Assembly (NCBI RefSeq): GCF_003863335.1
Contig: NZ_RRAZ01000006.1
Span: 1-64,000, forward strand
Direction of reading: 5' to 3'
Source: Falsigemmobacter faecalis
GTDB lineage: Bacteria; Pseudomonadota; Alphaproteobacteria; Rhodobacterales; Rhodobacteraceae
Length of the DNA: 64,000 bases
How positions within the stretch are numbered: position 1 is the stretch's first letter; every line of letters starts with the position of its first letter. Position numbers and translations under genes: made by a program. Positions 1 to 8,385 of this stretch are shown here, piece by piece. The notes beneath the pieces are model-generated. The model saw only the letters and a program-made list of their open reading frames with translations, searched no databases and was not told the DNA's origin.

Positions 1-21
1 CCTCTCAGCACCGCTGAGAGG
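1..21 (+). terminator. Hairpin at the window edge, probable terminator of an upstream gene
   Basis: CCTCTCAGC and GCTGAGAGG form a perfect 9-bp stem around a 3-base loop, followed by GTGTTTTGC. This fits the end of a transcript that starts outside the window. The T-run is short, so the call is moderate. Confidence 0.5.
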
Positions 22-66
22 GTGTTTTGCATTTCAGCCCCCGGCTTCCGACCCTCTCGCGCGGCC

Positions 67-95
67 TTGAAGCCCCTTGTGACCCTGACTAGGGT
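67..95 (+). promoter_or_regulatory. Candidate sigma70-type promoter for the ctaA operon
   Basis: TTGAAG (67-72) and TAGGGT (90-95) are separated by exactly 17 bases and lie 27 bases before the ctaA ATG. This is pattern matching only. The -10 is a weak match. Confidence 0.3.
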
Positions 96-121
96 GAGCC
101 GATCGAACACAGGGGCCGGCA

Positions 122-1279
122 ATGGCAAAAAAACGCAGCATTTTCGAAGATGTCGAGGGCACGCGCTCGCAAAGCGCAGGCACCGGCGGCGGCATGATCG
201 AGCGCACGCCCAAGGGCGCACGCGGCGCGATCCGGATCTGGCTCGGGGTGCTGTTTCTGCTGGTCTTTGCGATGATCGTCGTGGGCGGTGCCACGCGGCT
301 GACCGGCTCGGGGCTTTCGATCACCGAATGGCGTCCTGTCACCGGGGCGCTGCCGCCGATGACGGCCGCCGACTGGGCGCTGGAATTTGAGAAATACCGC
401 GCCACGCCGCAATATCTGCTCGCCAATCAGGGCATGAGCCTGTCGGACTTTCAGTTCATCTATTGGTGGGAATGGGGCCATCGCCAGCTGGGCCGCCTGG
501 TCGGGCTGATCTGGGCGCTTGGCTTTGGCTTCTTCCTGCTGAGCAAACGGATCCCGACCGGCTGGACCGGGCGTCTGCTGTTCATCGGCGCGCTTGGCGG
601 TCTGCAGGGCGCGATCGGCTGGTGGATGGTGGCCTCCGGCCTCACGGGTGAGATGATCCGCGTGGCCTCTTATCGTCTCGCGACCCATCTGGGTCTGGCC
701 TTTGTGATCCTGGGCTTCATTGCCAGCTATATCTATCTGCTGGGCCGCTCGGAGGCCGATCTGATGAAGGCGCGCCGCGGGCGCGAGGTGAAACTCTTTA
801 AAATGTCCACGGGTCTGATGCATTTCGCCTTCCTGCAGATCCTGCTGGGCGCGTTGGTCGCGGGCATTGATGCGGGCCGCGCCTTCCCGACCTGGCCTTC
901 GATGAATGGCGAGTTTTTCCCCGCCAACGCGCTTTATGTCCCCGATGGCGGCGCCACCTGGCGGGCTTTCTTTGAAAATGAAGGTCTGGTGCAGTTCATG
1001 CACCGCATGTCGGGCTATCTGCTGATGGTCTTTGGCCTGGTGGTCTGGCTGCGCGGGCGTAAATCGCCGCATCTCGCCACGCGCCGCGCCTTTGACTGGG
1101 TGCTGGTGATGCTCTTTGGGCAGATGGTTCTGGGCATCGTCACCGTTCTGACCATGGCGCATCTGCATACCGCGCTGACCCATCAGATCGGGGCCGTGAT
1201 CCTTTGGGTGCTGATCCTGCGCGCCCGCCATCTGGCGCAATTCCCCCTCGCCGGCTCCATCGCAAAGGGCACCGCATGA
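122..1279 (+). CDS. ctaA: Heme A synthase (CtaA/Cox15)
   Basis: This integral inner-membrane protein oxidises the C8 methyl of heme O to a formyl group, giving heme A for aa3-type cytochrome oxidases. The 385-aa product has the Cox15/CtaA layout of two similar four-helix halves. The histidines expected to bind or shuttle heme are present: H120 in EWGHRQLGR, H189 in ATHLGLAF, H294 in FMHRMSGY, and a pair near H347-H354. The soluble N-terminus is about 37 residues and precedes the first helix, as in alphaproteobacterial (type 2) members; cysteine pairs of the Bacillus type are not seen. The stop overlaps the next gene's ATG (ATGA), so the two are probably co-translated. A partner heme O synthase (ctaB) is not in the window. 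Confidence 0.95.
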   Translation: MAKKRSIFEDVEGTRSQSAGTGGGMIERTPKGARGAIRIWLGVLFLLVFAMIVVGGATRLTGSGLSITEWRPVTGALPPMTAADWALEFEKYRATPQYLLANQGMSLSDFQFIYWWEWGHRQLGRLVGLIWALGFGFFLLSKRIPTGWTGRLLFIGALGGLQGAIGWWMVASGLTGEMIRVASYRLATHLGLAFVILGFIASYIYLLGRSEADLMKARRGREVKLFKMSTGLMHFAFLQILLGALVAGIDAGRAFPTWPSMNGEFFPANALYVPDGGATWRAFFENEGLVQFMHRMSGYLLMVFGLVVWLRGRKSPHLATRRAFDWVLVMLFGQMVLGIVTVLTMAHLHTALTHQIGAVILWVLILRARHLAQFPLAGSIAKGTA

Positions 1280-2748
1280 GCACGACCGCTACGGCTGAAC
1301 TTTTCGCCTTTCAGCGCGATACTGAGGCGCTTTCGCAGATCTCGGGCCGTCTGGGCTGGGATCAGGAAACCGTCATGCCCCCCGGCGCGGCGGACCAGCG
1401 CGCAGAGGAAATCTCGGCACTTGAGGGGCTTTTGCACGCCCGCCGCACCGATCCGCGGCTGAAAGACCTGCTCGACGCCGCCTCCCCCGCGACGGAGGCC
1501 GAGGCCGCGCAGATCCGCGAGATCCGCCACAGCTATGAGCGCGAGGTGAAAATCCCCGAAAGCCTGGCGCGCAGCCTTGCGGCCCTCAGCAGCCGGGCCC
1601 AGGGCATCTGGGTGGCGGCGCGGGCGGCGGATGACGTCAAAGCCTTTCTGCCCACGCTCTCTGAGATGATCCGGTTAAAGCGCGAAGAGGCCGCCTGCCT
1701 CGCTGCGGGCGGCGATCTTTATGACGCGCTGCTTGATGATTATGAGCCTGGTGCGAAATCTGCCGATCTCGCTGCCATGTTTGATCGGATGCGCCCGCGT
1801 CTGGTGGCGCTGCGCGAGCGCGTGCTTGACCGCCCTGCCCCGGAGGCCCTGGCGGGGCATTTCCCGGCTGAGATGCAGCTGCGCCTCTCGCGGGAGATGG
1901 CAGAGGCCTTTGGCTATGATTTCAACCGCGGGCGTCTTGATCTGGCGGTGCATCCCTTCTCCTCAGGCTCGGGCCAGGATGTGCGGATCACCACACGTGT
2001 GGATGAGCGCGATCCGCTGAACTGCTTTTATTCGACCATCCATGAGACCGGCCACGGCGCTTATGAGCAGCAGGTTGATGCGCATTACACCCTGACGGCC
2101 ATTGGCAAAGGCGCCTCCATGGGGGTGCATGAAAGCCAGAGCCGCATCTGCGAGAACCAGCTCGGCCGCTCAGAGGCCTGGACCTCCTGGCTTTTCGCGC
2201 GGCTCTCGCAGGAGATGACGCTGAACATCGGCACGGCGCGTGACTTCTACCGCGCGGTCAACCGGGTAAGCCCCGGCTTCATCCGCACCGAAGCCGATGA
2301 GCTGCATTACAACCTGCATATCATGCTGCGCTTTGATCTGGAGCGCGCGCTGATCGCCGGGGATCTCGCCCCCGCCGATCTTGAGGCCGCCTGGAACGAC
2401 CGCTTCAAAGCCGATTTCGGCGTGGAGGTGCCCCGGCCCTCGCTGGGGATGCTGCAGGATGTGCATTGGTCCTGCGGGCTCTTTGGTTATTTTCCGACCT
2501 ATAGCCTTGGCAATGTCTATGCAGGCTGCCTGCATCAGGCGCTGCGCCAGGAGGTGCCACAGCTTGACGCCTCTCTCGCGCAGGGCAGCGCCGCACCGGC
2601 GACCGCCTGGCTCCGGGACGGGCTGCGCCGTCATGGTGCTTTGCGCACACCCGTTGAGACCCTCCGCCACGCCTGCGGCTTTGCCCCGGATGAGGCCCCG
2701 CTTCTCGCTTATCTTGAGGCCAAATTCTCGGATCTTTACACATTGTGA
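1276..2748 (+). CDS. Carboxypeptidase Taq, M32 family metallopeptidase
   Basis: This is a 490-aa zinc (or cobalt) carboxypeptidase that removes C-terminal residues in the cytoplasm. The catalytic HEXXH motif is seen as HETGH (H256, E257, H260), and the family-specific HESQSR follows at 285-290, giving the third metal ligand (E286). Length matches the usual ~500 aa. A longer frame opens at 1204, but the ATG at 1276 forms an ATGA overlap with the ctaA stop and gives the standard N-terminus, so 1276 is chosen. No signal peptide is visible. It sits between ctaA and an MFS gene that starts inside its stop codon. The grouping looks translational, and nothing in the sequence ties peptide hydrolysis to heme A synthesis. 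Confidence 0.93.
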   Translation: MSTTATAELFAFQRDTEALSQISGRLGWDQETVMPPGAADQRAEEISALEGLLHARRTDPRLKDLLDAASPATEAEAAQIREIRHSYEREVKIPESLARSLAALSSRAQGIWVAARAADDVKAFLPTLSEMIRLKREEAACLAAGGDLYDALLDDYEPGAKSADLAAMFDRMRPRLVALRERVLDRPAPEALAGHFPAEMQLRLSREMAEAFGYDFNRGRLDLAVHPFSSGSGQDVRITTRVDERDPLNCFYSTIHETGHGAYEQQVDAHYTLTAIGKGASMGVHESQSRICENQLGRSEAWTSWLFARLSQEMTLNIGTARDFYRAVNRVSPGFIRTEADELHYNLHIMLRFDLERALIAGDLAPADLEAAWNDRFKADFGVEVPRPSLGMLQDVHWSCGLFGYFPTYSLGNVYAGCLHQALRQEVPQLDASLAQGSAAPATAWLRDGLRRHGALRTPVETLRHACGFAPDEAPLLAYLEAKFSDLYTL

Positions 2749-3956
2749 GCGAAGATATCAGCATCCGGGACCGCCTTGCGCGCGGTCCCGCCGTCTGGGC
2801 GCTCGCCGCCAGCATGACGCTGATCTACAGCACGATTTATTATAACTATTCCGGGCTGATCCTCTTTTGGGTGGACGATCCGGGCTGGTCCAAGGTGCTG
2901 CTGGCCGCAGGCCCCATGCTGGCGCAGCTGATCGCAGCACTGATGGCCCCGTTCTGCGGGCGGCAGGTCGATCAGGGTCGCGGCCCTGAGATGCTGCTTT
3001 TCGGCCCCGTGCTGGGGGCCGCGGCCCTGGCGGCCCTGGCCTTTGTCACCGAAGCCTGGCACTGGATCGCCGCCTGGGCGGTGATCGGGGTGGCTCAGGC
3101 GCTTTGCTTTTATGAGGTGGGCTTTGCCTTCCTGATCCGCCGCCTTGGCCCCTCCGCCCGCGCGGCGATCATCCGGGTGACCCTGGTGGCGGGCTTTGCC
3201 TCAACGGTCGCTTTTCCGACCTATGCGGCACTGGGCAATGGCCCTGGCTGGCGCATGGCCACGCTTTGGGCTGCCGTGCTGACGGTGCTGCTGGTGGTGC
3301 CGCTGAACCTTTATGCCACGCGGAGGATCCGCCGCGATGCCCCGCCGCCGCAGAGCGGCAGTTCAGGCGGCACCGAAGAGGCCCCGCCCGCGCAAAGCAG
3401 CCGCCGCGCCATGATCCTGCTGATCCTCGTATCGGCCAGCTGCAGCATGAACCATTGGATGATCGTCACCTATATCGTGCCGATCCTGGTCGCCAAGGGC
3501 TTCAGCACCGCCATGGCGGTCACCATGGGGGCCTGCCTTGGCCCGGCGCAGGTGCTGTCGCGGCTCGGGCTGATGTGGGGGGGCCACCGGGTCAGCAATC
3601 ATCGCGGCGTCATGGTGCTGCTGAGCCTGATGCTTCTCGCCTCTGGCGCTCTGGTGGCCGCCTCTGCGGGGCTGGTCTTTGCGGTGATCTATGTCGCCTG
3701 CCAGGGTGCGGCATTCGGCGCCATGACGATCCTGCGCCCCGGTCTGATCGCCGATGTGATGGGGCCGGAAAACTATGGCTCCAACGCCGGAAAGATCCTG
3801 ATGCCCACCCTGTTTGCCGGGGCCATGGCGCCGATGATCGGGGCGATCATGCTGGAAAACATGGGTTTTGAAGCTCTGGCGGTGCTGAGCCTCATGCTTT
3901 TGACCACGGCCCTGCTTGCGCTGCGCAGCCTGAAGCTGGAGGCGCGGACGGGCTGA
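2745..3956 (+). CDS. MFS transporter, substrate unknown
   Basis: This 403-aa, strongly hydrophobic protein has about twelve predicted membrane helices. A charged, proline/serine-rich loop near residues 195-215 separates two six-helix halves, the major facilitator pattern. Start is GTG inside the previous gene's stop (GTGA overlap), so expression is probably coupled to the M32 peptidase. No residues point to a particular substrate. Export or uptake of a small molecule, perhaps a peptide product, is only a guess from the neighbour. The gene ends the ctaA operon; a 131-bp gap with a candidate promoter follows. Confidence 0.8.
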   Translation: MSEDISIRDRLARGPAVWALAASMTLIYSTIYYNYSGLILFWVDDPGWSKVLLAAGPMLAQLIAALMAPFCGRQVDQGRGPEMLLFGPVLGAAALAALAFVTEAWHWIAAWAVIGVAQALCFYEVGFAFLIRRLGPSARAAIIRVTLVAGFASTVAFPTYAALGNGPGWRMATLWAAVLTVLLVVPLNLYATRRIRRDAPPPQSGSSGGTEEAPPAQSSRRAMILLILVSASCSMNHWMIVTYIVPILVAKGFSTAMAVTMGACLGPAQVLSRLGLMWGGHRVSNHRGVMVLLSLMLLASGALVAASAGLVFAVIYVACQGAAFGAMTILRPGLIADVMGPENYGSNAGKILMPTLFAGAMAPMIGAIMLENMGFEALAVLSLMLLTTALLALRSLKLEARTG

Positions 3957-4006
3957 GCCCCGCCGCGCCTGCCCCTTGTCTTTGCATCCAAAAACCCCAA
4001 ATGCAG

Positions 4007-4035
4007 TTGAGGCGCGGGCATAAACCCGCTACAGC
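4007..4035 (+). promoter_or_regulatory. Candidate promoter for nspC
   Basis: TTGAGG (4007-4012) and TACAGC (4030-4035) are spaced 17 bases apart, 52 bases before the nspC ATG, in a gene-free gap. This is pattern matching only. Confidence 0.3.
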
Positions 4036-4087
4036 CCCCTCGCGCACGCCCGCGCACTTCTGACCCCTGTCGCCGGAAGGGCCCGCC

Positions 4088-5185
4088 ATGCTTCCTACCC
4101 CCTGCTACCTGATCGACAAATCCCGGCTGCTGCCGAACATGGAAAAAATTGCCTGGCTGCGCGAGCAGTCCGGGGCAAAGTCGCTTCTGGCGCTGAAATG
4201 TTTTGCGACCTGGTCGGTGTTTGACTTCATGTCGCAATATATGGACGGCACCACCTCCTCCTCGCTCTATGAGGTGAAACTCGGCCGTGAGAAATTCCCC
4301 GGCGAAACCCACGCCTATTCCGTGGCCTATGCCGATGATGAGATCGATGAGGTTCTGGCTTCGTCGGATAAGATCATCTTCAATACCATCGGTCAGCTGA
4401 CCCGTTTTGACGCGCAGTCGAAAAACCACACCCGTGGTCTGCGCGTGAACCCTGGTGTCTCGACCTCAGATTTCGATCTGGCCGATCCCGCGCGTCCCTT
4501 CTCGCGTCTGGGTGAGCATAACCCCGAAGACATCGCCAAGGTGATGGATCAGATCTCGGGCTTCATGTTCCACAACAATTGTGAGAACGCCGATTTTGAC
4601 CGCTTTGACGCCATGCTCGGCCATATCGAACAACGATTCGGCTTTCTGATCCGCGATATGAAATGGATCTCGCTGGGTGGCGGCATTCACTTCACCGGCG
4701 AAGGCTATCCGCTGCAAAAGCTGGCCGACCGCCTGAAGCGCTTCTCGGATGAAAATCAGGTCCAGGTTTACCTGGAGCCGGGTGAGGCCGCGATCACCAA
4801 ATCGGCGACCCTTGAGGTCTCGGTTCTCGACACGCTGCACAATGGCAAAAACCTGGCCATCGTCGACAGCTCGATCGAGGCGCATATGCTGGATCTGCTG
4901 ATCTATCGTCAGCAGGCCAAAGTTGAGCCCAATGAGGGCGATCATGAGTGGATGATCTGCGGTAAATCCTGTCTCGCAGGCGATATTTTCGGTGAGTTCC
5001 GCTTTGATAAGCCGCTCAAAGCCGGGGACCGCCTGTCCATTCAGGACGCCGCCGGTTATACCATGGTGAAGAAAAACTGGTTCAACGGCGTGAAAATGCC
5101 TGCGATTGCCGTTCGGGAACTCGACGGCAGCGTGAAAGTTGAACGCTCTTTCGGCTACGACGAATTCGTCGCGGCCCTTTCGTAA
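4088..5185 (+). CDS. nspC: Carboxynorspermidine/carboxyspermidine decarboxylase
   Basis: This PLP enzyme of the alanine-racemase-fold (fold III) decarboxylases removes CO2 from carboxyspermidine or carboxynorspermidine, the last step of the aspartate-semialdehyde route to spermidine/norspermidine. The 365-aa protein is full length. The PLP lysine is K37 in LALKCFATW, the substrate region NNCENADFDRF and the glycine loop SLGGGIHFTGEGYP are present, and the C-terminal catalytic cysteine lies in CGKSCLAGD. The partner dehydrogenase follows after a 32-bp gap and a terminator closes the pair. The native product (spermidine or norspermidine) cannot be told from sequence. In alphaproteobacteria such as Agrobacterium this pair makes spermidine without S-adenosylmethionine decarboxylase. 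Confidence 0.93.
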   Translation: MLPTPCYLIDKSRLLPNMEKIAWLREQSGAKSLLALKCFATWSVFDFMSQYMDGTTSSSLYEVKLGREKFPGETHAYSVAYADDEIDEVLASSDKIIFNTIGQLTRFDAQSKNHTRGLRVNPGVSTSDFDLADPARPFSRLGEHNPEDIAKVMDQISGFMFHNNCENADFDRFDAMLGHIEQRFGFLIRDMKWISLGGGIHFTGEGYPLQKLADRLKRFSDENQVQVYLEPGEAAITKSATLEVSVLDTLHNGKNLAIVDSSIEAHMLDLLIYRQQAKVEPNEGDHEWMICGKSCLAGDIFGEFRFDKPLKAGDRLSIQDAAGYTMVKKNWFNGVKMPAIAVRELDGSVKVERSFGYDEFVAALS

Positions 5186-5217
5186 GATCAACAAACCTCT
5201 GGGGGTGCATGGGTAGA

Positions 5218-6459
5218 ATGAAACGGAACGTCCTTATCATCGGCGCCGGTGGCGTGGCTCAGGTCGTGGCTCATAAGGCTGCACAAAACAATGATGTCCT
5301 GGGCGACATTCACATTGCTTCGCGCACGGCCGCGAAGTGCGAACAGATCATCGCATCTGTGCGGGAAAAAGGCAGTCTGAAGGTAGACGGCGTTCTGAAG
5401 GCCCATGCCCTCGACGCCCGTGACAGTGCCAATGTCGTCGCTCTCATCCGTGAGACCGGCGCAGAAATCGTCATCAACGTGGCTCAGGCCTTCGTGAACA
5501 TGCCGATCCTCGATGCCTGCATCGAGGCCGGTGTGGCCTATATGGACACCGCGATCCACGAAGATCCGGCGAAGATCTGTGAGATCCCGCCGTGGTATGG
5601 CAACTACGAATGGAAGCGCCGTGAGGCTGCGGCCAAAGCGGGCGTCACCGCCATTCTGGGCGTGGGCTTCGATCCGGGCGTTGTGAACGCCTATGCGAAA
5701 CTTGCGATCGACGATTATGTCGCCGAGCCGGAGTCGATCGATATCATCGATATCAACGCCGGATCGCATGGCCGCTGGTTCTCGACCAATTTCGACCCGG
5801 AGATTAACTTCCGTGAGTTCACCGGCACCGTCTACTCCTGGCAGAACCAGCAGTGGCAGGAGAACAAAATGTTCGAGGTCGGCCAGACCTGGGACATGCC
5901 GGTTGTCGGCGATCAGAAGGCCTATCTGACCGGCCACGACGAAGTGCATTCGCTGTCGGCCAATTACCCGAAAGCCGATGTGCGCTTCTGGATGGGCTTT
6001 GGCGATCACTATATCAACGTCTTTACCGTGCTGAAAAACCTTGGCCTTCTGTCCGAGAAGCCGGTGAAAACCGCCGAAGGTCTGGAAGTGATCCCGCTGA
6101 AAGTGGTCAAGGCCGTGCTGCCCGATCCGGCCTCGCTTGCGCCCGATTACACCGGCAAGACCTGCATCGCGACCCTGGTGAAGGGCAAAGACAAAGACGG
6201 CAATCCGGCTGAGGTGATGATCTACAACGTCGCCGACCACAAGGAAGCCTATCTGGAAGTCGGCAGCCAGGGCATCAGCTATACCGCTGGCGTGCCGCCG
6301 GTTGCAGCCGCCATGCTGGTCGCGGACGGCACCTGGGACGTGGGCGCGATGAAGAACGTCGAAGAGCTTGATCCCAAGCCCTTCCTCAACCTTCTGAACA
6401 AAATCGGCCTGCCGACTTCGATCCGCGACGCAGGCGGCGAGCGTCTGCTCACCTTCTGA
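5218..6459 (+). CDS. Carboxy(nor)spermidine dehydrogenase, saccharopine dehydrogenase family
   Basis: This enzyme condenses putrescine (or diaminopropane) with aspartate semialdehyde and reduces the imine with NAD(P)H to carboxyspermidine (or carboxynorspermidine), the substrate of the NspC encoded just upstream. The N-terminal Rossmann fingerprint LIIGAGGVAQVVAHK is clear, and the whole chain resembles saccharopine dehydrogenase-like proteins (often named LYS1 in this group). An ATG at 5209 is also in frame. I prefer 5218 because MKRNVLIIGAGG is the usual family N-terminus, and GGGGG lies only 3 bases from 5209. The gene is followed by a strong terminator, so nspC and this gene form a two-gene unit. 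Confidence 0.9.
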   Translation: MKRNVLIIGAGGVAQVVAHKAAQNNDVLGDIHIASRTAAKCEQIIASVREKGSLKVDGVLKAHALDARDSANVVALIRETGAEIVINVAQAFVNMPILDACIEAGVAYMDTAIHEDPAKICEIPPWYGNYEWKRREAAAKAGVTAILGVGFDPGVVNAYAKLAIDDYVAEPESIDIIDINAGSHGRWFSTNFDPEINFREFTGTVYSWQNQQWQENKMFEVGQTWDMPVVGDQKAYLTGHDEVHSLSANYPKADVRFWMGFGDHYINVFTVLKNLGLLSEKPVKTAEGLEVIPLKVVKAVLPDPASLAPDYTGKTCIATLVKGKDKDGNPAEVMIYNVADHKEAYLEVGSQGISYTAGVPPVAAAMLVADGTWDVGAMKNVEELDPKPFLNLLNKIGLPTSIRDAGGERLLTF

Positions 6460-6491
6460 GGGAAGCAGGCCTCAGCCCTTTGAAAAAGTTG

Positions 6492-6521
6492 AACCGGGGA
6501 AGCCACACTTCCCCGGTTTTT
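6492..6521 (+). terminator. Rho-independent terminator of the nspC operon
   Basis: AACCGGGGAAG and CTTCCCCGGTT form a perfect 11-bp stem with a 5-base loop, running straight into a T-run. It lies 33 bases after the dehydrogenase stop. Confidence 0.92.
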
Positions 6522-6591
6522 CATTCCTCCCTCCATTGCCGGACTGCCGCTTTTCGTGGCAGGGTCAGACCGGGCTCCGGGGAGATGTAGT

Positions 6592-8385
6592 GTGCGACGG
6601 TTCTGGCAAATTTCTGGTCTCGCGGCTCTGCCGCTGATTGTTGCAGCGCTTCCCGCCCATACGCTGGAGCCGGTGGAATTTGTCGTCTCCGGCGCGCCGG
6701 AAGAGCTGACGGAAAGTATCCGCAACACCTCGCTGACGCAGAGCGCTTACACCGACGAGCGCCGCGACGCGCAGGAGATTTTCGCCGCCGCCCGCTCGGA
6801 TTACGCCCGCATCCTCGGCATGCTTTATGCCGAAGGCTATTACTCCGGCACGATCAATATTCTGATTGATGGCCGCGAAGCCTCGGCCATCGCCCCGCTG
6901 AATGCGCCAAAGACGATTGGTAAGGTCTCGATCCGCGTGACGCCGGGCCCCGCTTTCACCTTTGGTGTGGCTGAGGTCGCCCCGCTGCGTGGCGGCACCG
7001 AACTGCCTGAGGGGTTTGCCGCAGGCGAGACCGCGCGCTCGGGTGTGATCCGTCAGGCGGCTGAAGCTGCGATTGATCACTGGCGCGACGGTGGCCATGC
7101 CAAGGCCCGTATCGCGGGCGAAGAGGTGACGGCGAACCACAAAGACCGGCTGCTGAATGCCCGGATCCGCCTGACCGAAGGGCCGGTGGTGACCTTTGGC
7201 AAGCTGAGCTTCCGGGGCCGGACAGCCATGCGCGAGGGGCGGCTTTACAAGATCGCCGGTCTGACCGAGGGCGGGCGCTATTCCCCCGAAGAACTGGCGA
7301 AAGCCGCGGACCGTCTGCGCCGCACCGGGGTCTTCCGCTCGGTCTCGCTGGTTGAGGCCGATACCCTCGGCCCGGGCAATACGCTGGATATCACGGCAAC
7401 GGTCTCAGATCTGCCGCGCCGCCGTCTGGGCTTTGGGGCGGAACTCACCTCGACTGAGGGCGCGGCCATCAGCGCCTTCTGGATGCACCGCAACCTTATG
7501 GGCGGGGCCGAGCGGCTGCGCATCGACGGCGAAGTCAGCCGGATCGGTGCGAAAGACGCAGGCCCCGATTACAAACTCGGCCTCTCGCTGGAGCGGCCTG
7601 CGAGTTTCACCCCCGATACCACCGCGCGCCTGACCCTTGGGATTGAGCGGGTGCAGGACAGCGATGCCCGGATCGACAATTTCACCGGCGGCTTTGGCCT
7701 GTCGCATATCTTTTCCCGCAGCCTGACGGGCCGCGCCGATCTGAACTACGGCTATACCCGCACCGTCGACAGCCTGGGAGAGCGGCGCTACCGCAATATC
7801 TCGCTGCCTGTGGGGCTGACCTGGGATCGGCGCGACAATGCCTTCGACCCGAAAAAGGGCTTCTGGATCGATGCGACCGTCATGCCCTTCGCGGGTCTCG
7901 GGGCCACGGATTCGGGTCTGCGGGCCAAGATCGACGCGCGCGGCTACCGCCAGATCGGTGAGCGCGTGGTGGTGGCCGCGCGGCTGCAGGGCGGCATCAT
8001 CGCCGGGGCCGATCTGCTGGAGACGCCCTCGGATTACCTTTTCTGGTCGGGCGGCGGCGGCACGGTGCGCGGGCATGAATTCCGCTCGCTGGGCGTCGAT
8101 CTGGGCAGCGGCGTTGAATCGGGCGGCACCCGCTTTGCCTCAGCCTCGCTGGAGCTGCGCACGAAGGTGACCGAAAAGATCGGCGTGGTGGCTTTTGCCG
8201 ATTACGGCCATGTCTCGGATCGCGCCTTCTCGGCGGCACCGCTGGAGGACTGGCATGCCGGTGCGGGCCTTGGTCTGCGCTACGCCACGCCGGTCGGGCC
8301 GCTGCGTCTGGATATCGCTGCCCCGGTGGGCGGGCGTAAGGCCAAAGGCGCACAATTTTACCTTGGGATCGGGCAGGCTTTCTGA
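6592..8385 (+). CDS. tamA: TamA, outer-membrane Omp85 subunit of the translocation and assembly module
   Basis: TamA is an Omp85-family outer-membrane barrel that works with TamB to insert certain outer-membrane proteins and to move lipids between membranes. The 597-aa product has a signal peptide (RRFWQISGLAALPLIVAAL...AHT), POTRA-like periplasmic repeats to about residue 270, and a C-terminal 16-strand barrel with the Omp85 loop-6 region near GGGGTVRGHEF. It ends in aromatic F, as barrel proteins do. A longer frame opens at 6556. The GTG at 6592 is chosen because GGGGAG lies 7 bases upstream and a signal peptide then starts correctly. Its stop overlaps the tamB ATG by one base, the standard tamAB arrangement. 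Confidence 0.92.
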   Translation: MRRFWQISGLAALPLIVAALPAHTLEPVEFVVSGAPEELTESIRNTSLTQSAYTDERRDAQEIFAAARSDYARILGMLYAEGYYSGTINILIDGREASAIAPLNAPKTIGKVSIRVTPGPAFTFGVAEVAPLRGGTELPEGFAAGETARSGVIRQAAEAAIDHWRDGGHAKARIAGEEVTANHKDRLLNARIRLTEGPVVTFGKLSFRGRTAMREGRLYKIAGLTEGGRYSPEELAKAADRLRRTGVFRSVSLVEADTLGPGNTLDITATVSDLPRRRLGFGAELTSTEGAAISAFWMHRNLMGGAERLRIDGEVSRIGAKDAGPDYKLGLSLERPASFTPDTTARLTLGIERVQDSDARIDNFTGGFGLSHIFSRSLTGRADLNYGYTRTVDSLGERRYRNISLPVGLTWDRRDNAFDPKKGFWIDATVMPFAGLGATDSGLRAKIDARGYRQIGERVVVAARLQGGIIAGADLLETPSDYLFWSGGGGTVRGHEFRSLGVDLGSGVESGGTRFASASLELRTKVTEKIGVVAFADYGHVSDRAFSAAPLEDWHAGAGLGLRYATPVGPLRLDIAAPVGGRKAKGAQFYLGIGQAF

